Assembly (NCBI RefSeq): GCF_003182475.1
Contig: NZ_QGTS01000011.1
Location: 102,411-166,410, forward strand
DNA length: 64,000 nt
Direction: 5' to 3'
DNA from: Mangrovibacter plantisponsor
Lineage (GTDB): Bacteria; Pseudomonadota; Gammaproteobacteria; Enterobacterales; Enterobacteriaceae
Part shown: positions 26,088 to 37,390 of the stretch, piece after piece
Numbering within the stretch: the first letter of the stretch is position 1
Layout of the letters: the number at the start of each line of letters is the position of its first letter
The notes under the pieces: generated by a model
The model's database searches: none
What the model was told of the DNA's origin: nothing
The model's input: only the letters and a program-made list of their open reading frames with translations
Made by a program: the position numbers and the translations under genes

Positions 26088-27218
26088 TCATGGCCGGTGC
26101 GGTGCCTGCAAATAAGCTTCACTTTGCATTTCCTGTAACCGGGACAGGCAACGCTGGAATTCAAACTTCAGGTGTTCGCCCTGATAAATCTCGAACAAAG
26201 GCACTTGCGCGAGAACCACCAGCTTCACCTGGCGTTCATAAAATTCGTCCACAAGTGCAATAAAACGCCGGGCGGCATTCTCAACACGCGTGTCCATAAC
26301 GGGTACGTTGTACAGCATCACGGTATGAAACAGGTGTGACAGCGCGATGTAGTCATGCTGGCTGCGTGCGTCCACACACAACGTATCAAACGTCACAGCC
26401 AGCGTCTGATTAGCACTGCCAAGCGTCGCCAGTGAACGATGGTTTACTTCCAGTACTTCACCCTGCCCATCGTGCCATGGTGAACCTGAAAGCGTTTGAA
26501 ATAATTGCCCCATGCGCTCCTGGTTAGCTGCATTACAAGGCGAAAGCCATAAATGTGCCTGTGTTAACGCACGCAGGCGGTAATCCACTCCGGCATCCAC
26601 ATTCATCACATCGCAGTGAGCCTGAATTGCAGCAATGGCAGGCAAAAACCGCGAGCGCTGTAATCCATTGTGATACAGATTCTCTGGCGGAATATTCGAC
26701 GTTGCCACCAGCGTAATCCCCCGGGAAAACAGAGCCTGCATCAACCCGCCCAGCAGCATCGCATCGGTAATATCAGAAACAAAGAATTCATCAAAGCAAA
26801 GCAGGTCTGCCTGGGCTTTGAAGCTGTCGGCCACAATTTCCAGCGGATCGCTGTGCCCCTGCAACCGGGTTAGTTCTTCATGGACACGCAGCATAAAACG
26901 GTGAAAATGCAGCCGCAGCTTTCTTTCACCCGGAATACTCTGGAAAAACATATCCATAAGCCAGGTTTTCCCACGCCCTACGCCACCCCACATATAAAGG
27001 CCTGTTACAGGCTGTGGGGTGTCTGGCTGGCGATTAAACCAGCGGGAAATCTTTCCTGTCAGGCCTTTTGGCTCAGCATGAGGTGCCGCCTGCCGTGCGA
27101 TCAATGCCTGGTAAATAGCGTCCAGACGCGTAATTGCATCGCGCTGAACATTGTCAGGCTGAAACTGCCCATCGCGAAGCGCCATTTCGTACCGCGATGC
27201 CGGAGAGAGGGTTTGCAT
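26088..27218 (-). CDS. zapE: ZapE (YhcM), cell-division AFG1-like ATPase
   Basis: The 376 residues (375 in E. coli) form a P-loop ATPase of the AFG1 family. Walker A is GGVGRGKT (residues 78-85) and Walker B is LLCFDEFFV. Later motifs include LVATSNIPP. ZapE affects Z-ring stability under stress in E. coli. It is divergent from zapG, with a 213-base gap. Confidence 0.95.
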   Translation of the reverse strand: MQTLSPASRYEMALRDGQFQPDNVQRDAITRLDAIYQALIARQAAPHAEPKGLTGKISRWFNRQPDTPQPVTGLYMWGGVGRGKTWLMDMFFQSIPGERKLRLHFHRFMLRVHEELTRLQGHSDPLEIVADSFKAQADLLCFDEFFVSDITDAMLLGGLMQALFSRGITLVATSNIPPENLYHNGLQRSRFLPAIAAIQAHCDVMNVDAGVDYRLRALTQAHLWLSPCNAANQERMGQLFQTLSGSPWHDGQGEVLEVNHRSLATLGSANQTLAVTFDTLCVDARSQHDYIALSHLFHTVMLYNVPVMDTRVENAARRFIALVDEFYERQVKLVVLAQVPLFEIYQGEHLKFEFQRCLSRLQEMQSEAYLQAPHRP

Positions 27219-27431
27219 GGTGTTATTCTTACTTCCTTAGCAATCTAATTAACGAGTTGCCATTACTCTTTTGTCTAAAAAAAGGCCGTTCTACACTACG
27301 CGATACACCAGCAGGATTCCACTTCTCATGAATTAACGGTTATAGTGGCAGTTATAAAGCGATGGCACGGACATAATAGAAGGTAAGCCTCGCAGTTAAC
27401 CCTACGACCAAACAATAAATGGGAGATGTTC

Positions 27432-27833
27432 ATGACCTGGGAATACGCGCTAATTGGGTTAGTCGTCGGTATCATTATTGGCGCCGTCGCGATGCGTTTT
27501 GGCAACCGTAAGCTTCGCCAGCAGCAGGCATTACAGTATGAGCTGGAGAAAAATAAAGCAGAACTGGAAGAATACCGGGAAGAGCTGGTAAGCCATTTTG
27601 CCCAAAGTGCCGAATTACTGGATAATATGGCGCGTGATTACCGCCAGTTGTACCAGCATATGGCGAAAAGCTCTTCCAGCCTGTTACCAGAAATGAGCGA
27701 TGAAACTAACCCGTTCCGCAATCGGCTGGAAGATTCAGAAGCCAACAACGACCAGGCGCCGGTGCAAATCCCGCGAGATTACTCTGAAGGCGCATCCGGG
27801 CTTCTGCGCAACGAAAAAGTAAAACGCAGCTAA
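27432..27833 (+). CDS. zapG: ZapG (YhcB), membrane-anchored cell-envelope/division protein
   Basis: Start at the ATG at 27432, behind GGGAGA with five bases spacing; the ATG at 27426 overlaps that site. The 133 residues comprise one N-terminal membrane helix (about 3-22) and a long coiled coil (about 25-80). A disordered tail ends with the conserved PRDYSEGASGLLR. YhcB links cell division, elongation and envelope synthesis in E. coli. Confidence 0.95.
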   Translation: MTWEYALIGLVVGIIIGAVAMRFGNRKLRQQQALQYELEKNKAELEEYREELVSHFAQSAELLDNMARDYRQLYQHMAKSSSSLLPEMSDETNPFRNRLEDSEANNDQAPVQIPRDYSEGASGLLRNEKVKRS

Positions 27834-27848
27834 CGCCTGGTAAACGAC

Positions 27849-27874
27849 AGGGTGCTTCGGCACCCTATTTTTTT
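27849..27874 (+). terminator. Terminator of zapG
   Basis: The stem AGGGTGC/GCACCCT with a TTCG tetraloop is followed by a T run, 16 bases past the zapG stop. Confidence 0.93.
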
Positions 27875-27902
27875 GCGTGGTTGCGGCTACACGTTATACA
27901 AG

Positions 27903-27931
27903 TTGTTCATTCCTGGTATATTCAATACTAT
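27903..27931 (+). promoter_or_regulatory. Candidate promoter of degQ
   Basis: TTGTTC (27903-27908) and TACTAT (27926-27931) are 17 bases apart, about 50 bases before the degQ start and just after the zapG terminator. Confidence 0.45.
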
Positions 27932-27982
27932 CAATCCACTCAGGATAGCTGTTTTCAAGCAAGTCAATGGGAGCCTGTATTA

Positions 27983-29350
27983 ATGAAAAAAACAACTCCA
28001 CTTTTTTGTGCTGTCGCATTAGCGCTTGGCATCGGATTGTCTGTTCCTGCAGCTTCACTGGCCGCCCTGCCTTCACAGGTTCCTGGGCAACCTGCCATTC
28101 CAAGCCTTGCACCAATGCTTGAAAAAGTGCTTCCGGCTGTTGTCAGTATTCAGGTGGAAGGCAGCGCCGTAGAGAGCCAACAAATTCCTGATGAACTGAA
28201 AAAATTCTTTGGTGATGACGGTTCAGACCCACAAGCCCAGCCATTTGAAGGTTTAGGCTCCGGTGTGATTATCGATGCAGCAAAAGGTTATGTTCTTACC
28301 AATAACCACGTTATTGAGCATGCAGATAAAATCAGTGTCCAGTTAAACGATGGCCGTACGTTCGATGCCAAACTGATTGGCAGCGATTCGCAGAGTGATA
28401 TCGCGGTTGTGCAAATTCAGCATCCCGAAAAGCTCACTCAAATTAAAATTGCTGATTCCGACGCGTTGCAAGTGGGGGATTTCGCCGTTGCCGTGGGTAA
28501 CCCTTTCGGTCTGGGGCAAACAGTGACGTCCGGCATTATTTCCGCACTGGGGCGCAGTGGGCTGAATATTGAAGGGCTGGAAAACTTCATTCAAACAGAT
28601 GCTTCAATTAACCGCGGTAACTCGGGTGGTGCACTGCTTAACCTGAAGGGTGAATTGATAGGGATTAACACGGCCATTCTTGCTCCAGGTGGCGGCAGTA
28701 TCGGTATTGGTTTCGCTATTCCGGGCAATATGGCTATCACGCTGGCAACCCAGCTTATTCACTCCGGGGAAATTCAGCGTGGGTTACTGGGGATTCGTGG
28801 TACGGAGCTGAATGGAGATCTGGCTAAAGCCTTCAACCTGAACATCCAGCGGGGTGCGTTCGTAAACGAAGTACTACCAGGTTCTGGTTCAGCCAAAGCG
28901 GGAATCAAAGCAGGCGACGTGATAACCAGCCTGAATGGTAAACCGCTCAACAGTTTTGCTGAACTGCGGGCAAAAATTGCTACAACTGAGCCCGGAACCA
29001 AAGTAAAACTGGGGCTGCTGCGTGCCGGTAAAGTACTTTCAGTCGAGGTCGTTCTCGATAAGAGCACCGCATCTTCTGCCAGTGCTGAACTAATATCACC
29101 CGCACTACAGGGTGCAACACTCAGTGATGGTCAGTTGAAAGACGGAACCAAGGGTGTACATATTGATGCGGTAGATAAAGGTAGTGCAGCTGCAAGAGCC
29201 GGGCTGAATAAAGATGATTTAATCGTCGGTGTTAACCGTGAACGTGTTCGTTCCATCGCTGAAATGCGCAAGATAATGGAAAATAAACCATCGGTTATTG
29301 CGTTGAATATCTTACGTGGTGATACCAATCTTTATCTGCTTTTGCGCTAA
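27983..29350 (+). CDS. degQ: DegQ, periplasmic serine endoprotease
   Basis: Start at the ATG at 27983, giving 455 residues as in E. coli. The frame is open 34 codons upstream, but those codons precede a clear signal peptide (cut near SLA-ALPSQ). The trypsin-like triad is His109, Asp139 and Ser214 (GNSGG). Two PDZ domains follow. It is a DegP-like quality-control protease and chaperone for unfolded envelope proteins. Confidence 0.97.
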   Translation: MKKTTPLFCAVALALGIGLSVPAASLAALPSQVPGQPAIPSLAPMLEKVLPAVVSIQVEGSAVESQQIPDELKKFFGDDGSDPQAQPFEGLGSGVIIDAAKGYVLTNNHVIEHADKISVQLNDGRTFDAKLIGSDSQSDIAVVQIQHPEKLTQIKIADSDALQVGDFAVAVGNPFGLGQTVTSGIISALGRSGLNIEGLENFIQTDASINRGNSGGALLNLKGELIGINTAILAPGGGSIGIGFAIPGNMAITLATQLIHSGEIQRGLLGIRGTELNGDLAKAFNLNIQRGAFVNEVLPGSGSAKAGIKAGDVITSLNGKPLNSFAELRAKIATTEPGTKVKLGLLRAGKVLSVEVVLDKSTASSASAELISPALQGATLSDGQLKDGTKGVHIDAVDKGSAAARAGLNKDDLIVGVNRERVRSIAEMRKIMENKPSVIALNILRGDTNLYLLLR

Positions 29351-29359
29351 GTAACATAA

Positions 29360-29390
29360 TTACCAGCCTCCGCAATGCGGTGGCTGGTAA
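29360..29390. repeat. Stem-loop between degQ and degS
   Basis: TTACCAGCC/GGCTGGTAA with an inner CCGC/GCGG forms a 13-pair hairpin with one T-T mismatch and a three-base loop. No T run follows, so termination would be partial at best. It may uncouple degS from degQ expression. Confidence 0.6.
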
Positions 29391-29441
29391 ACTCATGGTA
29401 TGCTCCCTTCCTGTTTACTCCATTAATCACAATATACCTCC

Positions 29442-30509
29442 ATGATTCTGAAGCTATTGCGGTCAGCACTAATTGGTTTATTTGTCGGTGGCATTCTGGT
29501 GCTCGCTGTGCCTTCGCTGCGCACAATGGTGCCTGCATCGGTGAGTAAGTTCACCAGTGCAGATGAATCACCGGTTAGTTATAACCAGGCTGTACGCCGG
29601 GCAGCACCGGCTGTGGTTAACGTTTACAACCGCAGTAGTAATGGTAATACCCATAACCAGTTGGAAATCCGCACCCTCGGTTCCGGGGTCATAATGGATG
29701 CCAGAGGGTATATCCTTACCAATAAGCACGTTATTAATAATGCAGACCAAATCATCGTTGCCTTGCAGGATGGCAGGGTCTTCGAGGCATTATTAGTTGG
29801 GTCTGACAGCCTGACTGATTTGGCTGTACTAAAAATTAACGCCACAAATCTGCCTGTTATTCCCATTAACCCACACAGAGTGCCACATATTGGCGATGTT
29901 GTGCTGGCGATTGGCAACCCTTATAACCTGGGGCAGACCATTACTCAGGGTATCATTAGTGCGACCGGGCGAATTGGTCTTAACCCGAGTGGCAGGCAAA
30001 ATTTCCTGCAAACCGATGCATCGATTAACCATGGTAACTCGGGGGGCGCACTGGTTAATTCACTGGGTGAGCTGATGGGGATCAATACGCTCTCATTCGA
30101 TAAAAGTAATGACGGCGAGACACCTGAGGGCCTGGGGTTTGCCATCCCTACTCGCCTGGCAACCCGCATCATGGATAAGCTGATTCGTGATGGGCGGGTA
30201 ATTCGTGGCTATATAGGTATCACCGGTCGAGAAGTGATGCCCATGCATACAGCTGCAACATCCGGTCTGGACCAGATACAAGGTATTGTCGTGAGTGACG
30301 TGGCGCCAGACGGGCCTGCGGCAAAAGCAGGTATCCAAATCAACGATGTGATTTTATCGGTAAACCATAAGCCTGCGCTTTCTGCTCTGGAGGCAATGGA
30401 TCAGGTGGCTGAAATCCGCCCAGGTTCAGTCATCCCGGTTGAAATTATGCGTGGCGAACAGAAAATGACGTTGATGGTGACAGTCCAGGAATACCCGGCA
30501 ACAAACTGA
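29442..30509 (+). CDS. degS: DegS, inner-membrane stress-sensing protease
   Basis: The 355 residues match E. coli. One N-terminal membrane anchor (about 5-27) is followed by a protease domain with His96, Asp126 and Ser201 (HGNSGGAL) and one PDZ domain. DegS senses misfolded porin C-termini and makes the first cut in RseA to release sigma-E. Confidence 0.98.
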   Translation: MILKLLRSALIGLFVGGILVLAVPSLRTMVPASVSKFTSADESPVSYNQAVRRAAPAVVNVYNRSSNGNTHNQLEIRTLGSGVIMDARGYILTNKHVINNADQIIVALQDGRVFEALLVGSDSLTDLAVLKINATNLPVIPINPHRVPHIGDVVLAIGNPYNLGQTITQGIISATGRIGLNPSGRQNFLQTDASINHGNSGGALVNSLGELMGINTLSFDKSNDGETPEGLGFAIPTRLATRIMDKLIRDGRVIRGYIGITGREVMPMHTAATSGLDQIQGIVVSDVAPDGPAAKAGIQINDVILSVNHKPALSALEAMDQVAEIRPGSVIPVEIMRGEQKMTLMVTVQEYPATN

Positions 30510-30518
30510 TAAAAACAA

Positions 30519-30543
30519 ACATGGGCCGGGAGACGGCCCATGT
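30519..30543. terminator. Hairpin between convergent degS and mdh
   Basis: A perfect 10-bp stem (ACATGGGCCG and its complement) with loop GGAGA lies between the degS and mdh stops. An A run lies on the left, which reads as T on the minus strand, so it fits best as the mdh terminator. It may serve both genes. Confidence 0.75.
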
Positions 30544-30550
30544 GGTTATG

Positions 30551-31489
30551 TTAGCGGTTTACAAAATCCACGCCCAGCTCAATATCTTTCTTCAGCGTGT
30601 CAATTAACCCTTCCAGCGCTTGTTTTTCAAACGCACTTAAAACCCCAGGGGACTGGCGCTCTACAATGCCATTTTTGCCAAGCAACAGTGGCTGAGCAAA
30701 GAAACGAGCATATTCGCCATCGCCTTCTACGTAGGCACATTCAACAACACCTGCTTCACCTTCCATTGCCCGTACCAGTGACAGGCAGAAACGTGCAGCA
30801 GCAAGGCCCATAGAGAGAGTTGCTGAACCGCCACCTGCCTTGGCTTCAACCACCTCAGTCCCCGCATTCTGGATGCGAGTTGTCAGTGCCGAAACTTCAT
30901 CATCCGTAAAGCTGACACCTGGAACATGAGAAAGTAACGGAAGAATGGTGACACCAGAATGACCACCAATAACAGGAACATTCACATCCGTTGCGCTTTT
31001 ACCCTTGAGCTCAGCAACAAATGTATTGGAACGAATAATATCCAGCGTACTGACACCAAACAGCTTATCTTTGTTATAAACACCCGCTTTCTTAAGCACT
31101 TCAGCCGCAATCGCAACTGTAGTGTTAACCGGGTTAGTAATAACGCCAATACATGCGGTTGGGCATGTTTTCGCTATTTGCTGCACTAAGTTCTTCACAA
31201 TCCCTGCATTCACATTGAACAGATCGGAACGATCCATGCCAGGTTTCCGGGCAACACCCGCGGAAATTAATACAATATCAGCGCCTTCCAGAGCGGGCGT
31301 TGCATCCTCACCAGCAAAACCTGTGATTTTCACATCGGTAGGAATATGGCTTAAATCAACTGCCACCCCCGGGGTTACCGGAGCAATATCATACAAAGTC
31401 AGCTCTGAACCAGAAGGCAGTTGGGTCTTAAGCAGAAGGGCTAGCGCCTGGCCGATACCACCTGCCGCGCCGAGGACTGCAACTTTCAT
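30551..31489 (-). CDS. mdh: Malate dehydrogenase
   Basis: Start at the ATG at 31489 behind AAGGAG, giving 312 residues as in E. coli; a longer open frame upstream is leader. The NAD-binding motif GAAGGIGQ opens the protein. The active-site His lies in GGHSGVT and the substrate Arg residues in RKPGMDRSD. It oxidises malate to oxaloacetate in the TCA cycle. Confidence 0.98.
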   Translation of the reverse strand: MKVAVLGAAGGIGQALALLLKTQLPSGSELTLYDIAPVTPGVAVDLSHIPTDVKITGFAGEDATPALEGADIVLISAGVARKPGMDRSDLFNVNAGIVKNLVQQIAKTCPTACIGVITNPVNTTVAIAAEVLKKAGVYNKDKLFGVSTLDIIRSNTFVAELKGKSATDVNVPVIGGHSGVTILPLLSHVPGVSFTDDEVSALTTRIQNAGTEVVEAKAGGGSATLSMGLAAARFCLSLVRAMEGEAGVVECAYVEGDGEYARFFAQPLLLGKNGIVERQSPGVLSAFEKQALEGLIDTLKKDIELGVDFVNR

Positions 31490-32368
<879 letters not shown>

Positions 32369-32742
32369 ATCCCACTGTATGGGTTTGCGCCCCCAGGGCT
32401 CCATTCCTGAGGCACGTAAACCCACTCAGCTTCTTCCTGCCATGGCCTTCTTTTCCGCTCTTTTGCCGTTTATGGCTTGTCCACCAGACAATTCCCATGC
32501 ATTAAACCGCATCAATAATCAAATATTCATATCCAGTTGATTTTTATTATATTTAAAAAACAAAACCTGATTAAAAACACGCTTTTATGAATTAATGATC
32601 TAAAAAGATTTTCTTATACAATAAATATTCATTATGAAATAATTAGCCTGTTATCTTTTTTTGTGGAGGCGGACTATACTGTTTTTTGTGACACTGCTCA
32701 CGAATAATGAGCAACACAAAAAAGATAACAGAGGTACCTGAT
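32369..32742 (+). other. argR-yhcN gap with a large stem-loop
   Basis: No gene seen in 374 bases. A long hairpin (TGGGTTTGCG at 32379-32388 against CGTAAACCCA at 32417-32426, one mismatch) follows argR without a T run. The stretch from about 32490 to 32640 is very AT-rich. A -10-like TATACT (32675-32680) precedes yhcN, with a weak -35. Confidence 0.5.
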
Positions 32743-33006
32743 ATGAACATGACAAAAACTCTTACTACAGCCAGTCTGCTTTCTATGTTGTCGTTTGGCG
32801 CTTTTGCCGCAACGCAAATCAATGATGAGCAGGCAGAATCACGCCAGCCAATCGGTACAATCAGTGTCGACGGCGTTGCCAGTTCACCAATGGATATGAA
32901 CCAGATGCTGAATAAGAAAGCCACTGAACAAGGCGCTTCCGCTTACCATATTATTGAAGCGCGTTCAGGCGACAGTTGGCATGCAACGGCGGAGTTATAC
33001 AAATAG
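32743..33006 (+). CDS. yhcN: YhcN, small periplasmic stress protein (YdgH/BhsA/McbA family)
   Basis: Start at the ATG at 32743 behind GAGG, giving 87 residues as in E. coli. A signal peptide (cut near FAA-TQIND) is followed by one DUF1471 domain ending ARSGDSWHATAELYK. E. coli YhcN responds to cytoplasmic acid and peroxide stress. It is monocistronic, with its own terminator. Confidence 0.95.
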   Translation: MNMTKTLTTASLLSMLSFGAFAATQINDEQAESRQPIGTISVDGVASSPMDMNQMLNKKATEQGASAYHIIEARSGDSWHATAELYK

Positions 33007-33052
33007 ATTGTAACTGCCAGGGAACTGACAGCCCCATCCTGGCGTGATTGAT

Positions 33053-33085
33053 AAAAGAAACCGGCATAATGCCGGTTTCTTTTTT
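33053..33085. terminator. Bidirectional terminator between yhcN and aaeB
   Basis: AAAGAAACCGGCA and its complement form a stem with a three-base loop. It is flanked by A and T runs, so it works for both convergent genes. Confidence 0.93.
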
Positions 33086-33089
33086 GCGA

Positions 33090-35060
33090 TCATGAGTGAC
33101 TTTCTGTTAGTGCGTGCTGGTACTTGTTCAGCATTTCTGTAAGTCGACGTACTGGCTCGGTAACACTAAGCGGTGCATCCCACTGTTCCAGTTTTTGCTG
33201 GTAAATAACTAACTCGTGCAACAAACGCTGAAAGTATTCACGCCGCCGGAAATTATTGGATGACGACGTAATACGGTCTGCTGTACGCCGTAATTGCCGG
33301 TGAAAAGCCGACAACTCATCATTCACGGGAACCGGGGCATCGCGCAGGCGCTGATGGGCAATAATCAGGTTAAGCGCCAGCCGAAAGCGCGCAATATCTC
33401 CCGGAAACTTATTCAACAGCAGGAACAATTGTTGGTACAGTGCTGGTAAATGATTTTCCTTACGGCGTACCACATTTGTGGTGAGTGAAGATACAGCGGC
33501 TGACATAAGCTGGTTCAAAATATTCTGCCCGGTTTGTTCGCGCGAATTATCCCGAATGACAGAAATTACGATCATAGCCAGCACCACGCCCACCAACTGC
33601 CCCAATGCATTGTCGAGGAAAAAGTTGAAGTCGAACTGCATGGGGTTATCCAACACAATAATGTTGATAGTACCGGCAAGCGTCGCCATTGAACCCAACT
33701 GGCGTTTTTGCACCTGAACCCCAATGAAAAAACCAAGAATAGCCAGACTCAGGCACAGCAAAAGCATGCTTTGCTGTGTTGCGGGGATAATAAACAGGAA
33801 ATAGAGTGCGCCGAGTGGCAATGCCATCAGCATGCCGTAGACAAAATCAAGACACACCATACGTGGGTTAGGCAGACGCATCGCCAGTGAAGTGACAACG
33901 GCTATCATCACCATCGCACCACTACCTGATGTCCAGCCCGTCCACAACCAGAACAGTGTACCCAAAATACAGGACACCGACGTGCGCCAGAAGTTAATCA
34001 TCGCATGATGGCGTTCCGCTGATACCGGCTTAACAACCGGCTCCCCATTGAGAACCTCTTCTTCAACGGCACTGATTTTAGTATTCGCGTTAACACCACG
34101 TTTTAACAGCAAAAAACGAGTTGCGGAGCCCACCCAGGTATAAATCGTAACCGGAGTATCATCACCACTGATTGAAATAACCCGGCGCATCAGTTTCAAC
34201 CGCCGGTGAACATCAGCGGCCGATTCAACCGGCAGTTCGAACAAGTAATGGAACTCCGAGGGTACGGCTTCTGGGCGGGTATTCTGAATCAAAAAGGTTT
34301 CAGCAGCCTGAGTTATCATGGTCAGCGACAAGGAGTGGATAACATTCAAACGGCGAGTCGCTTTATCCCAACGGGAGGATTCCAATTTTAAATTACTTCT
34401 CATCCCGTTTAGTGCATTCGTGCGTCGCAACAAATTACTCCAGGCTTTATCAACATCTTCGCGGGAACTGTGCGCAATACACAGTTGCATCAACCGGTAA
34501 TGGTCAACGACTATCTCTTCCAGCTCTTTATCAATTTCTTGTTTAATTGAGCGCGGTGAAAAAAGCAGGTCAGCAACAATAGCGCACATTATCCCAATGA
34601 CGATTTCACTGCAGCGTTCTACAGCAAACTGCGGAGTCAGCAGCGGGGCTTTCTGTATGGTAATTACAATGATCAGCGCTGTATAACCGGAAAGCCCCCA
34701 TGCATATGAGTTTTCGACCCGTACCAGAGAAGAAACCCAGGTACAAAACCCCGCCCATATGCAGCAGACTATCAGCATAAGTAACGGGGACCGAATCAAT
34801 AAAATGATAATGGCCAGTGCGGCAAAACAACCAATGAATGTCCCAATAATACGTAACATTCCCCGGTAGCGAATAGCCCCGGAGTAAGGCTCTCCACCTG
34901 CAGCAAAAGCCGGGCCCGCAGCAACAATGGCAGCGGTCAGTACAGCCCAGCGAGGGGTCTCAAGCTGAAAATGAAACCCCACAAACAGCGCCAGCACAAT
35001 GGCTGTAGCCAGCTTGATAGCGAAGCGCAAATGAATCTGAGAGATGGAGAAAAAGCCCAT
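33090..35060 (-). CDS. aaeB: AaeB, p-hydroxybenzoic acid efflux pump membrane subunit
   Basis: The 656 residues (655 in E. coli) have the FUSC/AaeB layout. Two blocks of about five to six membrane helices (about 10-165 and 370-510) are separated by a cytoplasmic region, with a cytoplasmic tail. With AaeA it exports aromatic carboxylic acids such as p-hydroxybenzoate. It lies five bases after aaeA. Confidence 0.96.
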   Translation of the reverse strand: MGFFSISQIHLRFAIKLATAIVLALFVGFHFQLETPRWAVLTAAIVAAGPAFAAGGEPYSGAIRYRGMLRIIGTFIGCFAALAIIILLIRSPLLMLIVCCIWAGFCTWVSSLVRVENSYAWGLSGYTALIIVITIQKAPLLTPQFAVERCSEIVIGIMCAIVADLLFSPRSIKQEIDKELEEIVVDHYRLMQLCIAHSSREDVDKAWSNLLRRTNALNGMRSNLKLESSRWDKATRRLNVIHSLSLTMITQAAETFLIQNTRPEAVPSEFHYLFELPVESAADVHRRLKLMRRVISISGDDTPVTIYTWVGSATRFLLLKRGVNANTKISAVEEEVLNGEPVVKPVSAERHHAMINFWRTSVSCILGTLFWLWTGWTSGSGAMVMIAVVTSLAMRLPNPRMVCLDFVYGMLMALPLGALYFLFIIPATQQSMLLLCLSLAILGFFIGVQVQKRQLGSMATLAGTINIIVLDNPMQFDFNFFLDNALGQLVGVVLAMIVISVIRDNSREQTGQNILNQLMSAAVSSLTTNVVRRKENHLPALYQQLFLLLNKFPGDIARFRLALNLIIAHQRLRDAPVPVNDELSAFHRQLRRTADRITSSSNNFRRREYFQRLLHELVIYQQKLEQWDAPLSVTEPVRRLTEMLNKYQHALTESHS

Positions 35061-35065
35061 GATAA

Positions 35066-35998
35066 TTAACCAAACTCACGAAAACGGCGGAAAAACTTAC
35101 TGATAAAAGACATGTTCTCAGTATTCCGGTCATGCTTTCCGGTAACAACAACCGTTGCCGTTGTGCCTGCCGGGAACAAGTTGCCATACTGCTTATCCAG
35201 GTGAATACGCACCGGAACCCGTTGCGCCAGGCGTACCCATTCAAGGTTTGAGTCAACGCTCGCCATGCCTTTCGTATCCTGGCTGCTGCTGGCGTTTGTC
35301 ACCCCGGCGGCAATACTGTTTACCGAACCATGTAAAACCTTATTACTACCCAGAGGCGTAATTTCGACACGGTACCCGGGCCGCACACCATCCAGCTTAG
35401 TTTCTTCCATGTAAGCCACTACATAGAAAGAATTTTCTTTCACCAGCGCTACGGATGTTGAACCACGAGTAATAAACTCACCGGCATAAACATTAAGGTT
35501 GGTTACCCAGCCATCTGCTGGGGCATAAACAACAGTTCGCGCAAGGTCTAGTTTTGCCACATCTCGAGTTGCCCGGGCTTTTGCCAGTTGGTGTTCCATT
35601 GTCTGCAGGCTATTGTTCGCCTGATCGATTTGTTCTTTTGCCACTGCACCAACCCCCAGGCGGTTACGGCGAATGGCTTCGCGACGTTTTTCTTCTACCT
35701 GAGCCTGGTAGTACGCAACATCCGCCTCTGCTTCAGCCAGAGCCTCTTTGTAACGCGGCTGATCAATCACGAACAGTACCTGCCCCTTTTTCACCAACTG
35801 GTTATCATGAACATCAACGTGCTCAATCAAACCGGAAACATCCGGTGCAATAGCCACAATATCGGCACTAAAGCGGGCATCTCTTGTCCAGGGCGACTCG
35901 GTATAAAACGACCAAACCCGGAATACAGCAATAAAGGCCAGAATAACCAACACCACGGTGATTGCCGTGCGGGTCAGATTTTTTGTTAGTGTTTTCAC
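35066..35998 (-). CDS. aaeA: AaeA, efflux pump membrane-fusion subunit
   Basis: A GTG start at 35998 behind GAGG gives 310 residues as in E. coli. The alternative TTG five codons upstream contains the ribosome-binding site. One N-terminal membrane helix (about 10-32) is followed by a barrel-sandwich/lipoyl half ([20 protein letters not shown]), a coiled coil and the HlyD-type beta-barrel. It links AaeB to the periplasm and outer membrane. Confidence 0.96.
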   Translation of the reverse strand: MKTLTKNLTRTAITVVLVILAFIAVFRVWSFYTESPWTRDARFSADIVAIAPDVSGLIEHVDVHDNQLVKKGQVLFVIDQPRYKEALAEAEADVAYYQAQVEEKRREAIRRNRLGVGAVAKEQIDQANNSLQTMEHQLAKARATRDVAKLDLARTVVYAPADGWVTNLNVYAGEFITRGSTSVALVKENSFYVVAYMEETKLDGVRPGYRVEITPLGSNKVLHGSVNSIAAGVTNASSSQDTKGMASVDSNLEWVRLAQRVPVRIHLDKQYGNLFPAGTTATVVVTGKHDRNTENMSFISKFFRRFREFG

Positions 35999-36005
35999 TT
36001 CTACC

Positions 36006-36209
36006 TCAAACAAACAGGCGGGTTATTAACCAGAACAGACAACAATACAAAGCTGTATTGAACAATGCAGGGTGCCAGACAAAATCATAGATACCAGTGG
36101 GAACCAGTACTCTACGCAGCCCCCAAAATAGTGCCAGCGATAATAGCAACTCGAAAAAAATCGGCGGAAACGAAAGGCCGAATACTACAATAACCGGAAA
36201 TAGAGTCAT
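36006..36209 (-). CDS. aaeX: AaeX, small membrane protein of the aae operon
   Basis: The 67 residues, starting [20 protein letters not shown], match E. coli AaeX closely. It has two membrane helices (about 3-24 and 44-64) and belongs to the DUF1656 family. It is the first gene of aaeXAB, and its own role in efflux is unclear. An open upstream extension of 22 codons has no supporting ribosome-binding site. Confidence 0.95.
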   Translation of the reverse strand: MTLFPVIVVFGLSFPPIFFELLLSLALFWGLRRVLVPTGIYDFVWHPALFNTALYCCLFWLITRLFV

Positions 36210-36313
36210 TTTTGTCCTGATATGAACGGAGCAGGCGATACCATTAATTTTGTTAACACACCGTAGCCACATCAAACGAAGAATTTTGCAGGCAGGAACT
36301 ACGCAGTGCTCAA

Positions 36314-36332
36314 TCTAATAATAATATATTAG
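36314..36332. promoter_or_regulatory. Candidate AaeR-type operator in the aaeX-aaeR gap
   Basis: CTAATA (36315-36320) and TATTAG (36327-36332) form an interrupted palindrome in the AT-rich divergent region. This is the usual layout for a LysR-type site. It is a pattern match only. Confidence 0.35.
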
Positions 36333-36360
36333 CGTAACTGTTATGCTGTTATCTATAATC

Positions 36361-36376
36361 TGTGATCTAAATCACT
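36361..36376. promoter_or_regulatory. Candidate CRP-binding site in front of aaeR
   Basis: TGTGA-TCTAAA-TCACT matches the CRP consensus at nine of ten half-site bases. It ends 18 bases before the aaeR start codon. The inner 14 bases are an exact interrupted palindrome. At this position it would more likely repress aaeR or activate the divergent aaeX. Confidence 0.6.
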
Positions 36377-36394
36377 TTTAAGCCAGAGTGAATA

Positions 36395-37327
36395 ATGGAA
36401 CGACTTAAACGGATGTCAGTCTTTGCCAAAGTAGTTGAACTGGGGAGTTTCACCGCCGCGGCAAGGCAATTGCAAATGAGTGTCTCGTCAATCAGCCAGA
36501 CTATTGCAAAACTGGAAAATGAACTTCAGGTAAAACTACTTAATCGCAGCACTCGTAGCCTGGGCCTGACTGAAGCGGGGAAAATTTATTACCAGGGCTG
36601 CCGGCGCATGTTGCACGAAGCGCGGGAAGTACACGAACAACTTTACGCGTTTAACAACACGCCGATAGGGACACTGCGCATTGGCTGCTCCTCAACCATG
36701 GCGCACAATATTCTGGCCGTCATGACAGCCAACATGCTGAAAGAATACCCCGGGTTGTCTGTTAACCTGGTGACAGGTATTCCGGCACCAGACCTGATTG
36801 CCGATGGGCTGGATGTAGTTATTCGTGTTGGTGCGCTGAGTGATTCCAGCCTGTTTTCCCGGCGCCTGGGTGCCATGCCAATGGTTATCTGTGCCGCGAA
36901 AAAGTATCTTAACCAGTACGGTATACCGGAAAAACCCGCCGACCTGAGTAACCACTCGTGGCTGGAGTACAGCGTTCGCCCGGATAATGAATTTGAGTTG
37001 ATTGCTCCAGAAGGGATAACCACGCGGATGACCCCCCAGGGGCGGTTTGTTACCAATGACCCTATGACATTATCTCGCTGGTTAAGTGAAGGTGCAGGGA
37101 TTGCCTATGTGCCACTGATGTGGGTACTGGATGAAATAAAACGGGGAGACCTGGAAATATTACTGCCTCGCTACCAGTCTGATCCTCGCCCAGTCTATGC
37201 ACTGTATACTCAAAAAGATAAATTACCGCTGAAAGTGCAAGTCTGTATTAACTGGCTGATGGAATACTTTGTGAACGTTGCAGAGACTTACCAGGAAATG
37301 CATGGTCGGCATAGTAATCAGGGGTAA
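36395..37327 (+). CDS. aaeR: AaeR (QseA), LysR-type regulator of the aae operon
   Basis: The 310 residues (309 in E. coli) have an N-terminal winged helix-turn-helix (GSFTAAARQLQMSVSSISQTI) and a LysR effector-binding domain. It activates aaeXAB in response to aromatic carboxylic acids. In pathogenic E. coli its orthologue is QseA. It is divergent from aaeX. Confidence 0.95.
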   Translation: MERLKRMSVFAKVVELGSFTAAARQLQMSVSSISQTIAKLENELQVKLLNRSTRSLGLTEAGKIYYQGCRRMLHEAREVHEQLYAFNNTPIGTLRIGCSSTMAHNILAVMTANMLKEYPGLSVNLVTGIPAPDLIADGLDVVIRVGALSDSSLFSRRLGAMPMVICAAKKYLNQYGIPEKPADLSNHSWLEYSVRPDNEFELIAPEGITTRMTPQGRFVTNDPMTLSRWLSEGAGIAYVPLMWVLDEIKRGDLEILLPRYQSDPRPVYALYTQKDKLPLKVQVCINWLMEYFVNVAETYQEMHGRHSNQG

Positions 37328-37390
37328 AAAATAAGCCGCCATGAAAATGGCGGCCTGGTATGTAACCCGTATTTTGCATTGTTCCTGTTA

